A stretch of 64,000 nt of DNA from Xylogone sp. PMI_703 (taxonomy: Eukaryota > Ascomycota > Leotiomycetes). The translations under genes and the position numbers were made by a program. Below, in pieces: positions 23,141 to 33,603 of this stretch (position 1 is its first letter; each line of letters begins with the position of its first letter). The notes under the pieces are model-generated. The model saw only the letters and a list, made by a program, of their open reading frames with translations. It was not told the origin of the DNA and made no database searches. Location of the stretch: positions 5,270,001 through 5,334,000 of the forward strand of contig JAJTUQ010000004.1 of NCBI GenBank assembly GCA_021399445.1, written 5' to 3'.

Positions 23141-25271
23141 TCATATCTCTGTCCTAACGGCACCCATCAATAGGCACTCTACAGACGAGCCTTTATGTAG
23201 AACTGGTGCAGTTGTTGGTAAACATAGCAAAGCATTAGCGCCCTTGAGGCTTCCAACTCTCGAACTTCTCTGGCCACCGGTGCTTTCAGCTACCAATGAG
23301 CCATCTCTCAAAACCGTCACAATGGCACGATGGTATTCTGCTCTTTGCGTGTCAAGTTTGAAGTCATGTTTTACCTTGACTAATATCTTGGGCAGGTTTG
23401 CTGGGGTGATTCCAGAAGAATGACGAAGAGATGGTAAGACAAACAGATGGAGGGTAACAATTGCGGATGCCGGGTTGCCTGGCAAAGAGAATATCGTCTT
23501 GGTTACTCTTTCACCACTATCGTTTTTCACTGGAACCGTTGCAAACGTCGTCGGTTTTCCTGGTTTCATTGCAACACGCCCAAAATGGATGGTCCCTCCA
23601 AGTGACCGCTCAATAGTCGGCTTGAGAAGATCCAACTCACCCATCGAGACACCGCCAGTAGTTATGATAAGATCAACCTGACGGAGCCCATCTCGCAAGG
23701 TTTGTTCCAGATCTCCTGGCTTGTCTCTAGCAATGCCGAGATCCACAACTTCGAATCCCCAACCTCTAACGACAGCCATCACTGTCGGTCGATTGCAGTC
23801 CCTTACTTCTCCAAGACGCAGTGATCCAGGACGATCGTGCTGAACAATCTCATCTCCGGTGGAAAGGACCCCAACTACTGGCTTTTTATAGACCGTTACT
23901 TCCGACCTACCCACGGACGCGAGCAATCCAAGTTCTCCACCAACGCTAGAGATCTCCTCTCCCTTACCAAGAATGACCGAGCCAGCTTCGATATCACTCC
24001 CAATTTCTCGAATGTTTTCTCCTGGGACAACACCTTCAGCTAGGATCTCAACTGTTAACTCCTCTTTTGCATCCTCGGTAGTTGTTTTAAGAGCAGTTTC
24101 CTCTACCATGACTACGGAAGTAGCACCTGGTGGAAGTGGGGCACCCGTGGTGATTCGAGCGATTTCCCCAGGCTTCAAAGGTGGTATCTCACCAGGACTA
24201 GCATGAGAAACAGAGGCAACAGGGAAAACTCCTCGGCTTGAGAGACCTTTCTCCGGTGCAATCACTGCATAGCCATCAACTATGCTGGCTCGATATGCAG
24301 GAACGGGCTCTGAGGCGGTAACATCCTCAGCAAGGACAGATCCCACTAAATCCGGATTGACTTTTGCTGTCACGGTTTGTGGTTTTGGTGAGTATTCTTC
24401 CACCAATTTCAAAGCATCCTGAACTGGAAGCATTGGATAAGGGGAGGCACGGTTGCGTCGCGTAGGGCCAAGGGCTGGATCATTTGACTTCAAAACTTCC
24501 TCGGAAATTACATGACGTACAGGTCCAGGATGTGAATGGCCATGCCCATGTCCATGGGAATGACTATGATTGTGATTGTGAGAGTGTGAATGATGGTGCT
24601 GATGGGCAGAGGTTTCTGAAGTCACACCAGCTTCAGCCTCAAGCTTCTTCACCCCTCCTGCATGAAGCGACCTCGAGTCGGCACCTGCAGCTTGGATGCA
24701 AGCATGCGGCAGTAGCTTTAGAATGGATTGCAGGTTCTCTTTAGCCCCTTTTGGAGATCCCGGTAACGTGATGATTATGGTCTTGTTACGAACTCCAGCC
24801 ACTGGTCTAGACATCATTGCAACTATTCACAATCAGCTTCCTATCCAATGCCTAGCGTCATTTAACGTACAAGGCGTCACAGCTAAGGAGGCAGCAAGCA
24901 TTCCATGAACTAAGCCTGGAGCTTGTCTGTCTAAGAGTGGTGAGACCGCCTACAGAGGGGTTGTAAGCAACGGTATTCACATAGGATAAGGCAGCACACA
25001 CTTCAGGAGTATGATCATGTATAGAGAAGCCAGTTCCACCCGTTGTAATTATGAGATTAATTGTGTCTTTCTGCTGTATCCATGCAAGGATACTTTGTTG
25101 AATAGCAAGAACATCGTCGCCCACGATCTTAGATTCAGCTACTTCCCATTGACCCGCGCCATCTTTCTCAAAAACTTCTTTCAGCGCATCGTACGATGCA
25201 TCAGCCTTTGGATCATTTGCAGCTGTAGTTGAGACAACAAGTATAGCAGCTTTAAGAGCCGATTTCGACAT
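23141..25271 (-). CDS. cnxE: Gephyrin-like molybdenum cofactor synthase (MogA-MoeA fusion, CnxE type)
   Basis: Three exons (25002-25271, 24871-24949, 23141-24822) encode 676 residues. The MogA-type adenylyltransferase domain (1 to ~165) shows IITTGGTGFSIHDHTPE, LLDRQAPGLVHGMLAAS and MMSRPVAGVRNKTIIITLPG, which binds and adenylylates molybdopterin. A linker (~184-214) is almost pure His alternating with Ser, Asn and Gly. The MoeA-type molybdate-insertion domain (~235-676) shows PVPAYRASIVDGYAVI, GVLSTGDEIV, DLIITTGGVSMGELDLLKP and FSLPGNPASAIVT. This two-domain order (G domain first) is that of fungal CnxE and animal gephyrin. The product is needed for nitrate reductase and sulfite oxidase. 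The histidine run may bind metal; that is an inference. Confidence 0.95.
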
Positions 25272-25469
25272 TTTATCCTGCCAACAACTGTACTGGTGAG
25301 GGGAAGCTCGAGGTTGCTGCCCCGCTTACTCTATGGGGACTGCATAGTAACGTCACTACGGACCGACCCTGGCCCTGGCTCATTTTCTGGCGCGGCGCGT
25401 GTTTCTGGATGTACAATATTTTCTTTCCGACAGTGCTCCGAGTCAACTACTGGAGGGAAACTTTCAGCA
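25272..25469. promoter_or_regulatory. Short bidirectional promoter cnxE / POP5
   Basis: 198 bp separate the two divergent start codons. No canonical box is obvious. Shared regulation is inferred from the spacing only. Confidence 0.5.
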
Positions 25470-26090
25470 ATGGTCAGAATTAAAGACCGATACTTACTTG
25501 TAAATATTTTATATCCTGGACTAGAAAAAAAATCTAGCAGTGCTACAATTCCAGATGTTGTTCAGTTTAACCAGCCCACAACTGATGCTCTCACACCGCA
25601 AGCACTGTTAAAGGGATTGAGGGCAGAGGTTCTCAATTTATTTGGTGATTATGGATCGGGCGCAATATCTGATAGACTTTCTGGTAGTTCAATTCCGGTT
25701 TTCCTCCATAATAAATGCTAACTAGATTTAACAGTCAAGTACCTTTCGCCAGCTACATCCACATTTATCCTCCGAGTGTCACGACAACACTATAGGATAG
25801 TCTGGGCGGCACTGTCATTTATGAGCACTATACCAGTTAAAGATGGAAAGCGCTGCGTTTTTAGAGTTGTACGTGTTAGTGGGACTATCAGAAAGGCCGA
25901 GGAGGAAGCCATTCGACGGGCACAGCAGTTAATTATCCAAACCCGGCGAGAAGTCAGCGACAACAGTCAGACAGCTCTTGAGAACATATTTGGTAAGGCT
26001 ACAGAAGAGGGAACATCACTGAAGAATATTGATAGCGTGGATCTCAGTGATATTGAGGACGATGAAGAAATGAGCGGCAGTCATGGTTGA
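25470..26090 (+). CDS. POP5: RNase P/MRP subunit Pop5
   Basis: Two exons (25470-25683, 25735-26090) encode 189 residues. MVRIKDRYLLVNILYP is the characteristic Pop5/Rpp14 start, followed by LTPQALLKGLRAEVLNLFGD and, in exon 2, VKYLSPATSTFILRVSRQHY and RIVWAALSFM. An acidic C-terminal tail (DLSDIEDDEE) extends beyond the core. Pop5 is a protein subunit of RNase P and RNase MRP, which mature tRNA and pre-rRNA in the nucleus. The stop lies just before the convergent GPN2 gene, with only 5 bp between stop codons. Confidence 0.92.
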
Positions 26091-26095
26091 AGGTA

Positions 26096-27252
26096 TCATT
26101 TATTCTTCCTAACTACCTTTATACCACTATCTCCGGGTGGGGGATATGACAGGTCTTCTAGATCGTCGTCGTCATCGGAGTATGATTTAGCTCCTTTTTG
26201 TGATGGACCGCCTTCCTTCTTGGCCTGTTCCTCCCACTCTTTTCGCTCCGCTTCATCATACGCGTCCTTCGCGTCGAGCCAACGCTCCTGGATATCCTTT
26301 ACATCCATTGTGGTCACACCTTCTCTCATGGCAACTTGCCATACAGTATCATTTGCCCCTTCGGCACTGCCGAATGCATAACCGCCGGCGCGATCAATGA
26401 CTTGAAGCAAATGCATCATACTTTTCTTATCCTCTACCGCCAGCACTTCGAATCCCACAAGACCGAATCCTTCAACTAACTCTATGATGGCTTGGTTGAG
26501 ACCGGTAAACTTGGGACTCCGCAATATGGAAGATTCTTCTTCTAGATGTGGCAGGAGGTATGAGAGATCTTGGACCTCGGTATAAAAGTCTAAATTGAAT
26601 GGTAATGGTGCATACGTGGATAGTCTGTCAATCTTCGTCAAAACGTTGATATGCGGAAGATCCATTTGTAACATTGCTCGTAATGATAGGATCAGGTTTG
26701 ATATATAAAGGGACGGAAGTGTTAAGCAATAGCAGTCGGAGAGATGAAGAACGACGAGCTGGAATGAGTTAGTGAGGAACTGTCTGGGTGATAAGAATAA
26801 CGGCGCACTCTATATCCCAGTTTCTGTATTTTGAAGAAGATATTCCGCAATGATGAGTGGTGTGTATAAAGTTCGACTTGTCCCGGGCAGTCAAATAATA
26901 CATAATCCTCTCCTAGTTCACTTAGACGTTCTTCCAGCCATTCCATATTATGTTCTAATTCTTCCAGCGCATAAAGCACACCGCCGTTGGGGCCCAAGTC
27001 GTCTTCCTCCATAATATCTTCCAACTTTATGAGGTCTCGTACGTCGATTGCGCACTCGTAATTAGTATGATCGTTTGCTGGGTCTAGATTCACTACGGAA
27101 CACGACCTCCCTATGGCGGACATGAACTGTTGCACTAAAGATTGAGGTTAATTTCCAAGAAGATATCGGCAATAAGATATATACCTACTCCCATCGCAAT
27201 ATGTACTCTTACCCGCGCCGGGGCTTCCGACAATTAGCTGTCCGAAAGGCAT
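26096..27252 (-). CDS. GPN2: GPN-loop GTPase 2
   Basis: Three exons (27189-27252, 26809-27134, 26096-26758) encode 350 residues. The P-loop is GQLIVGSPGAGKSTYCDG, the diagnostic Gly-Pro-Asn loop is in DDLGPNGGVLYALEELEHN, the switch II motif is LFDCPGQVELYTHHSS, and the guanine-specificity motif is VLTKIDRL. These GTPases assist nuclear import and assembly of RNA polymerase II. The tail is acidic (SDDDDDLEDLSYPPPG) and carries the conserved Asp/Pro end. The second intron uses a GTGCGC donor. The 3' end nearly abuts POP5. Confidence 0.94.
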
Positions 27253-27611
27253 GATCTTGTGGTCTCGAGAGCTTGAGAGCTATTATAGCTTTGAAGCTTC
27301 TAAAACAGCTCTAGCTCTAATAAAATAGTAGTTGCTATTAAGAAATGAGGGATACTATAGGTGTATTAAAAGCTGCTAAATATTGCAAGATATAAGTTAT
27401 ACGTATCCTTCTTCTTCATATATGTAGAAGATACGAAGTTAGGATATTTCATGGCCCTGAATCTTTCAGGTTCGCCCCACCTGCATTTGGTGGGATGCAG
27501 GCGGCAAGACGCGGCAGAATAGCGGTTAATATTTGGTTCCTGGCGGAAAATAAACAATGCGGTATAGTTTCACGACATCTCCTAGGACTATTGTCTCCTT
27601 GATCTACTAAG
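27253..27611. promoter_or_regulatory. Divergent promoter GPN2 / BUB3
   Basis: About 360 bp between start codons. AT-rich part near 27290-27420 with imperfect GAGCTT/AGCTC repeats. No gene seen. Confidence 0.45.
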
Positions 27612-28862
27612 ATGGCACCAGGTTTGAAATCCCCTAGACTATAGAGTCAATATACATTGAAGTTGACGACATAAGTGCTGACTATGCTATGTAGCAACTC
27701 AAACCGAGCTATCGCAACCTCCCTCAGATGCGGTATCATCCTTGAAATTTGCGCCAAACTCGTCGACGAGACTGTTAGTATCTTCGTGGGATAAATTTGT
27801 TTATCTGTATGATCTCAGCGGTGAGGAAGCCGGCGGGAGGATTATACAGAAGTACGAGCATAGAGCACCAGTATTAGATGTGTGTTTCGGCGCAGATGAC
27901 AATGAAGCCTTCAGCGCTGGAATGGATTGGCAGGTGAAAAGGTGAGCCCAGGCCCTCGTATCCCTCAGAACGATTATATTGACCTGTATCTTTTATATAG
28001 GATAGATTTAGAAACAGGAGAACAAACAGTACTAAGCGCCCATGAAGCACCTGTCAAGTCCGTGGTATACAGTAAAGAGTTCTGTATGTTCATGAACCAC
28101 TCCACACTGAGAGAACCAAGTTCGACATACTGATTCACAATCGTAGCACTATTAATCTCAGCCTCATGGGACTCGACTCTCCATTTTCACGACCTCAAGA
28201 ACCTCGACAAGGGACCCAGAACAATCAACCTCCCCGCCAAACCCCATACCCTCTCCATCACCCCCTCAAAGCTCGTCGTAGGCATGTCATCCCGCCTCGT
28301 CCACGTCTACGAGCTCCACACAACCGCCATGCTCGCCTTCCAATCTCCAGACACCACCGACCTCCAACCATGGCAACAGCGCGAGTCGTCCCTGAAATTC
28401 ATGACCCGCGCCGTAGCCTGCATGCCAAACGACGACGGGTACGCAAGTAGCAGCATCGAAGGCCGAGTCGCCGTCGAGTGGTTCGATCCCTCCGCGGAGT
28501 CCCAGGCCCGAAAATACGCATTCAAGTGCCATCGCCAACCTGCTCCCGAAGGCGACGGCACGGATATCGTGTACCCGGTTAACGCCCTCACGTTCCACCC
28601 CATCCACGGGACATTTGCATCTGGAGGCGGCGATGGCATCGTAGCGCTCTGGGACGCGGTGGCTAAGCGGAGAATCAGACAGTACCAGAAGTACCCGGCC
28701 AGCATCGCGGCTCTGGCGTTCTCCCATGACGGGAGGTACCTGGCTGTAGGCGTGTGTCCTGGGTTCGAGAATGGGCAGGAGGATTACAGCGGAGAGGGGC
28801 TTACGCATGTGTACATTAGGGAGTTGGGAGAGACGGAGGCGAAGGGCAAAGGTGCAAAATGA
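27612..28862 (+). CDS. BUB3: Spindle checkpoint WD40 protein Bub3
   Basis: Four exons (27612-27621, 27695-27941, 28001-28083, 28147-28862) encode 351 residues. After MAPATQTELSQPPSDAVSSL come WD40 blades: LLVSSWDKFVYLYDL, APVLDVCFGADDNEAFSAG, LLISASWDSTLHFHDL, VNALTFHPIHGTFASGGGDG and IAALAFSHDGRYLAVG. The block YVSSSIEGRVAVEW is present as YASSSIEGRVAVEWFD, a hallmark of Bub3/Rae1. Bub3 recruits Bub1 and Mad3 to phosphorylated Spc105 at kinetochores. The first exon contributes only ten coding bases, and its donor GTTTGA is weak, so the first four residues are the least certain part. GC content and C-ending codons rise sharply in the last exon. Confidence 0.93.
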
Positions 28863-29455
28863 AAAGTTATGGATCATTTCCAATGTTTCAACAAAGGAGT
28901 CTTGTAATTTTCTGCTTTTTAGTTTTCTTCTCCAGTTGAGGGGAGGGATTCACCTTAGCGCGGCGTCATTTGTGTGGTCAAGGAAGGGCTTTGTAAAAAA
29001 AGTAACTAGATATAAATTGTGTACAGTGATCAAGAGATCTATCAACCCAGTCATTGAAATCCTCTACACAGTAGGCCATAGTTGAAAAGTGCAGTATTTA
29101 TCAGTTTTCATAAGGCAAAAAAGTTGAGCTTTTCATCACAAATTATGGTAATGCAGAACCCCCCCCAAAAAGCAGTCCGTACAAATTAGAATTTACCTAT
29201 CAACAAGAAAATGCCCATACAGGCCCTATAATAAAAATCTTTTACGTGTCTACAGAGGCATGTACCAATACTCGAACGGCATGCAATCCAAATGGGGTAT
29301 CCAGTAAGCCTCTTTTGACGTCTTTCCTCGCCGAGTTGAACTTGCCGCCCCCATCAGCCAGAGTCATAAAACGCCAATTTAGTTAATGAATTAGTTTGAG
29401 TAAAATAATTAGGAGAGGAAATATGTTGGGGTCAGATTCGATCTTGCCTCCAAAC
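28863..29455. other. Convergent 3' intergenic stretch
   Basis: About 590 bp between BUB3 (+) and the Bqt4-like gene (-). It is AT-rich, with homopolymer runs (C7 and A-runs near 29160). No gene seen. Confidence 0.4.
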
Positions 29456-30850
29456 TTAAAATAAGTTTAGCGCATATGGAATCACGGCCCTAATGACTGC
29501 TGTTAGTGTCATTTTCTTGGAAGAGGCATTTTAACAAAACTCACCCTAATGCAATCGTCGCACTTAAACCAATCAATGCTCGTGTTTTCACCCTCTCCTT
29601 TCTTAACTGTGTCTCTACCTTCGCCTTCTTTGCTGGTGCGGCTTCTTCTGCAACTTCTGCTTCCTGCTCTTCAACTTCTAGCTCCTCGGCCTTACGTTTC
29701 GATTTATTTGATGCAGAACTTGGACCAGCTGCCTCTGTACCCTTCACAGCTGCCTCAACCATCTCCTTTGCCTTTGCAATCATAGCTTCAGTGTCCTCTG
29801 GAAGGGGCAACTCGGCAGTACCAGCAGGCATCTCCACTTGTACGTGAGTGTGAGTGGTCTCAACATCGCCTTTAACCTCAACTTCTGTGTCAACGTTTAC
29901 TTTCACCACTGGCTCTTCCTGCTTTTGCTCGCTGTCAGTTCCATTGGTGGTTTCGGTTGGAGCAGGAGTAGCCGTTTGTTCTGTCTCTTTCGTGATACTA
30001 GGAGTAACGCTTGGGGAGAAGCTAATCTCAGGTGTTTCTTTGAAAGCCTTAGTGGTTGAATTACTCTCCGATGCATCGACGGGCGCGTCAGCCAGGACTT
30101 TTGCCTTTCGAGATCGGGTGGAAGCGGCGGACTTTTTGGGAGAAGAGTATTTAGAGGGAGACACAGACCGTCGTGATCGGCGACTGGGTGTAGGTGCGGA
30201 AGCAGGTGGTGCTAACAAGTCATCTGGTAGTAGGAACTTTGGAGGAGATGTGATTGGGGTTGCGTTTAATCCTTTGGAAAGTTGGGCGTCAGGAGGAGTC
30301 GGGTCCAAAAGGGCTCGAATCCAAGGGGTGATACGATATTCCTCTGCAAGTTCCAAGGCATGTTCGGGTGGAATCCAGAGATTGCCAGCGATTTCATCGG
30401 GACTTGTAGTAGGAAGACTTCGGATATATTTACGCTCTGCCTCCTCCTCAGAAACCTCGGAGTAGGGGAAGGTCGCCTTGAACATTCCTGTGGCACTGAC
30501 GTATCCATCAGAGCTACGGCGCATCAGGAAATAGGACGCTGGCGCTGCCACTCCCTTCCAGATGCCGCCCTTGATGCCCTTGGGGAGTATCGCTCGCAAA
30601 TGGAGATAGTCAAATGTCTCCAAGTTGCTCGCATTGGCGGCAGACTTGGAGGTCACTACCTGCCCTGCCTTCGGGTCAAGACTGGTCTGGCCAAGACGTC
30701 GACGAAGGACGAGTACATCATCTAGGAGGCGCTGTCAGCAAACTCGGCGGCCGCGTTGAGTCGTTACATGGTGATCTTACGAGACGGGACATCCTCGACC
30801 ATTAGAGGATTGACGATCGCCGGAAGAGGGCGACCATTCTTGGACGACAT
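29456..30850 (-). CDS. bqt4: Bqt4-like inner nuclear membrane protein (KilA-N/APSES-type domain)
   Basis: Three exons (30781-30850, 29545-30721, 29456-29489) encode 426 residues. Residues ~55-165 form a KilA-N/APSES-like fold ([62 protein letters not shown]). A long Ser/Pro/Thr/Glu-rich middle with basic clusters follows. The C terminus reads [12 protein letters not shown] and, from a 34-nt last exon, [10 protein letters not shown], together a single tail-anchor helix. Bqt4 of fission yeast attaches telomeres and membrane proteins to the inner nuclear envelope, with the same order of DNA-binding-like domain, linker and terminal helix. If the last intron is retained, translation stops at once inside the helix. 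Confidence 0.85.
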
Positions 30851-32314
30851 CGTAGCTCTGTCGCTGTGAGGGAACGCCCGAGGACGCGGTCTTGGAGGAA
30901 ACTCAAAAAAGATGAGAGCGCGATCGAAGAGATGGTCGCGCGATGAGCTCGAGGAACGCGGCTAAAAGAGGATAACGTCAGTGATGGGTCTCTAGCCACA
31001 GGACGAGACACGCGATCGAGAGTGCAATGATTAAGGTTAAGGTCAAGGAAAGGTGAGGTGATGCGATGCGATGTGATGCAGTGAGAAATTTGCGACCTAC
31101 CGGCACGTCGCTCAAGTGGTTGCAGGAATGCGAGGATGCTTCTCACCGGGATTAGCAACGGCTCGACTCGAACAGAGCTGGTACAATATGCGCGCAGGGT
31201 GTCAGCAGCCGTTAAGCATAGACTTTGGAGACTGTCCCAGCGCGGTTGAGGGCACAAGGAGAGGGTTGGGAGCTGGGCAAATCTGGCGATTGACGGACAG
31301 ATAGCACGGTTGCCCTGAGGAATTGGGGGAGATTGCGATAATATTTGCGACAATCGCCGTGGAAGGACAAGTCGATGGTTCCCTAGCAGTGGCAGAGGCA
31401 CTAGGGGGGAAGGAGGGAGGAAATGCCCACCTTGCCTTTAAGGCCCTACTGCACTTTAATGTCCTGAGGCTGGGGGACGTGGTCGGGCCTTGCCGCTTTC
31501 GGCTGCCACGTCCTCGCGCGGATCCAGCGACCGCGCCCAATCCGGCTGGTCTGCTCTGCGCTGCTCGGCTCCCAGTTGCTCCCAGTTGCTCTAAGTTGCT
31601 CTAAGCTGCCTCCCTGCTCCTCCACCCGCCCGCTCACTGGCTCGACTGTGCTGAGAGCGTCTGGCTGACCGTCTCTCTCCTCATCAATGTGGTATCAAAA
31701 GCAATAAAATTGGGAACTGGAGGGTCGAGAGGGTCCCCCAATTACGTGCATTCGATCCTGTTCACACTTCCCCATCTTGGCTCAGATGCGCTCGATACGG
31801 TGCTGTAAATGTTGAGCATGCTTACATACTTGAGCAATTTCACTTTGCTGAAGCTATGCTGTGGTCCTTTGCCCGCTTGGGCCTAGTCTCCCAAGGCCAG
31901 CAACGGAAGCTCCAAGTCACGTGACTCAATCACATCTGACCAAGCCTTCTTAACCAGAAATGCGCTCCTGAGTACCCAGAGCTACCTTTCATGGAATCCC
32001 CTCTCACAAGCCCTCGAAAAACGGTTATGAGCTTCAGCAGCCGTTACAGAACGCAAACTGCACGTGTCTCACCCGTCCTCAGGGTCCCTCACAAAAAGGC
32101 GGTCACCGTGCAGTGAAGTGGCAGGGGTCTCAATCTGCCCCACCATGCTCCAGACAACCACGCCCGCAGCACATTTCACAGGCACTATGATGCCAACTCT
32201 CTCACGCACGCCGAGCCTGTGTATCTCCAACTTCAACGATTGACCTTTCTCTTTTCTTTCCTGAACATCTTCCTGCTTCATCTCTCTCTGCCACACCCAT
32301 CTAGCTTGCACAAG
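30851..32314. promoter_or_regulatory. Divergent intergenic region bqt4 / RhoGDI
   Basis: About 1.46 kb, GC-rich near bqt4. It contains a 5-mer GATGC-type tandem (31060-31079), four 10-bp copies GCTCCCAGTT/GCTCTAAGTT (31569-31608), and CACGTG boxes at 31918-31923 (within GTCACGTGAC) and 32061-32066. Minus-strand frames of 199 and 112 codons here are Arg/Ser/Pro-rich and look like chance frames in a GC-rich promoter or 5' UTR. No gene accepted. Confidence 0.5.
31569..31608. repeat. Tandem 10-bp repeat, four copies
   Basis: Two copies of GCTCCCAGTT are followed by GCTCTAAGTT and GCTCTAAGCT. It sits in the bqt4/RhoGDI intergenic region, likely in a promoter or 5' UTR. Function unknown. Confidence 0.7.
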
Positions 32315-33395
32315 ATGGCTTCTCACGATGACAACGACTTGCTCCCTGAGCAGACACAGGGATTCAAGGTCGGCGAGAAGAAGACTCTTGCTGAATACCA
32401 GAATATGGGTACGTTACCAGTCTACTTCCTTTCTACCTCAAGGGTTATGTGTTCTAGACCTGTCATAGCTCTTAAGCTCTTCCTTTTCCTTGATGATTAA
32501 GATCTGCTCTCCTGCTTTTGTCACTTCAAAAGCCTGGTAATGAAGAGAGCCATTCACACTGATCAGTATTCTTCAATGTTTTTACTCCCAACATTCGAAG
32601 ACAAATGCAGTCTCTAGGCATCTTCTTGTGATGTTACCCCACGCTTGAATCTTGGGGCTTCAGTTTCATGGCGGACATGGGAATGGATCCATGTCTTAAG
32701 CGTTGAAGCCCCTTTCCATCTCGACTAGTTCCATCCCGCCTTCATAAACATGCTAACACTTAATCTAACAGATGCTGAGGATGAGTCTCTCCAACGCTAC
32801 AAGGAATCACTTGGTCTCGGTGGAGGTGGCAAAGACCTTTCGGACCCTAACGACCCACGGGTCTGCATCATCCATTCCTTGACCATGGATAGCGAAGGTC
32901 AACCACCAGTCACCATTGACCTCAGCCAGCCCGGTGCTGAACATACCCTGAAGGACAAGCCGTTCAAGATAAAGGAGGGTGCCAAGTTCACCATGACTGC
33001 AAAGTTCAGGGTTCAGCATGAAGTTCTCAGCGGCCTGCACTATGTCCAAATCGTGAAGCGAAAGGGTATTAGGGTTAGCAAGGATCAGGAAATGATTGTG
33101 AGTAGAAACTTGGCCTTTTGTTTTACAACATAATCGATAGACGCTAATATGTCACTCTAGGGCAGCTACGCTCCAAACACCGACAAGAACCCCTTTTACA
33201 CGAAGCGATGTGAGTCCCAGACTGGTCTTGAAGGACTGTATTCTTTTGCTAATCCTCAATCTAGTTGCCGAGGAGGAAGCTCCCACTGGAATGCTTGCCC
33301 GTGGTCACTACAACGCCGTCTCGACCTTCGTAGACGATGACAAGCACCAGCATCTCCAGTTTGAGTGGAGCTTTGATATTGCAAAGGATTGGTGA
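32315..33395 (+). CDS. RDI1: Rho GDP-dissociation inhibitor
   Basis: Four exons (32315-32408, 32772-33097, 33161-33209, 33265-33395) encode 199 residues, the normal RhoGDI length. The N-terminal regulatory arm contains TLAEYQNMDAEDESLQRYKE, and the immunoglobulin-like lipid-binding domain contains FKIKEGAKFTMTAKFRVQHE, GLHYVQIVKRKGIRVSK, APTGMLARGHYNAVSTFVDD and the C-terminal LQFEWSFDIAKDW. It extracts prenylated Rho/Cdc42 GTPases from membranes and holds them in the cytosol. The first intron is long (363 nt) and contains a perfect 9-bp inverted repeat able to form a nested hairpin. The gene converges with the phosphatase gene, leaving about 200 bp. Confidence 0.95.
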
Positions 33396-33603
33396 AAAAA
33401 AATTCAGCGTTCTATTGGAGGGATTCTAGGGGGACGGTTGGCGTTCCGTACTGTAGATGATGCATAACGATAACGATGAACATGGTTGAACTAGGCGAGG
33501 TATCTTTGAATGTGGCTGAAAAAAAGCAAGCATCCTGGTCATTATTCTCCCGGCTGCAACACCTTACGAATGTAAATGTTAAAGCGAGCAATGTGATGAT
33601 AGT

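Noticed and set aside
28287..28883. 198-codon minus frame opposite BUB3
   Set aside because: Antisense of a GC-rich exon with clear WD40 content on the plus strand.
31060..31079. GATGC tandem as a possible functional satellite
   Set aside because: Only about four 5-bp units; consistent with simple slippage in a promoter.
30802..31540. Minus frames of 199 and 112 codons upstream of bqt4
   Set aside because: Arg/Ser/Pro/Leu-biased with no domain; they overlap the bqt4 start and its likely 5' UTR.
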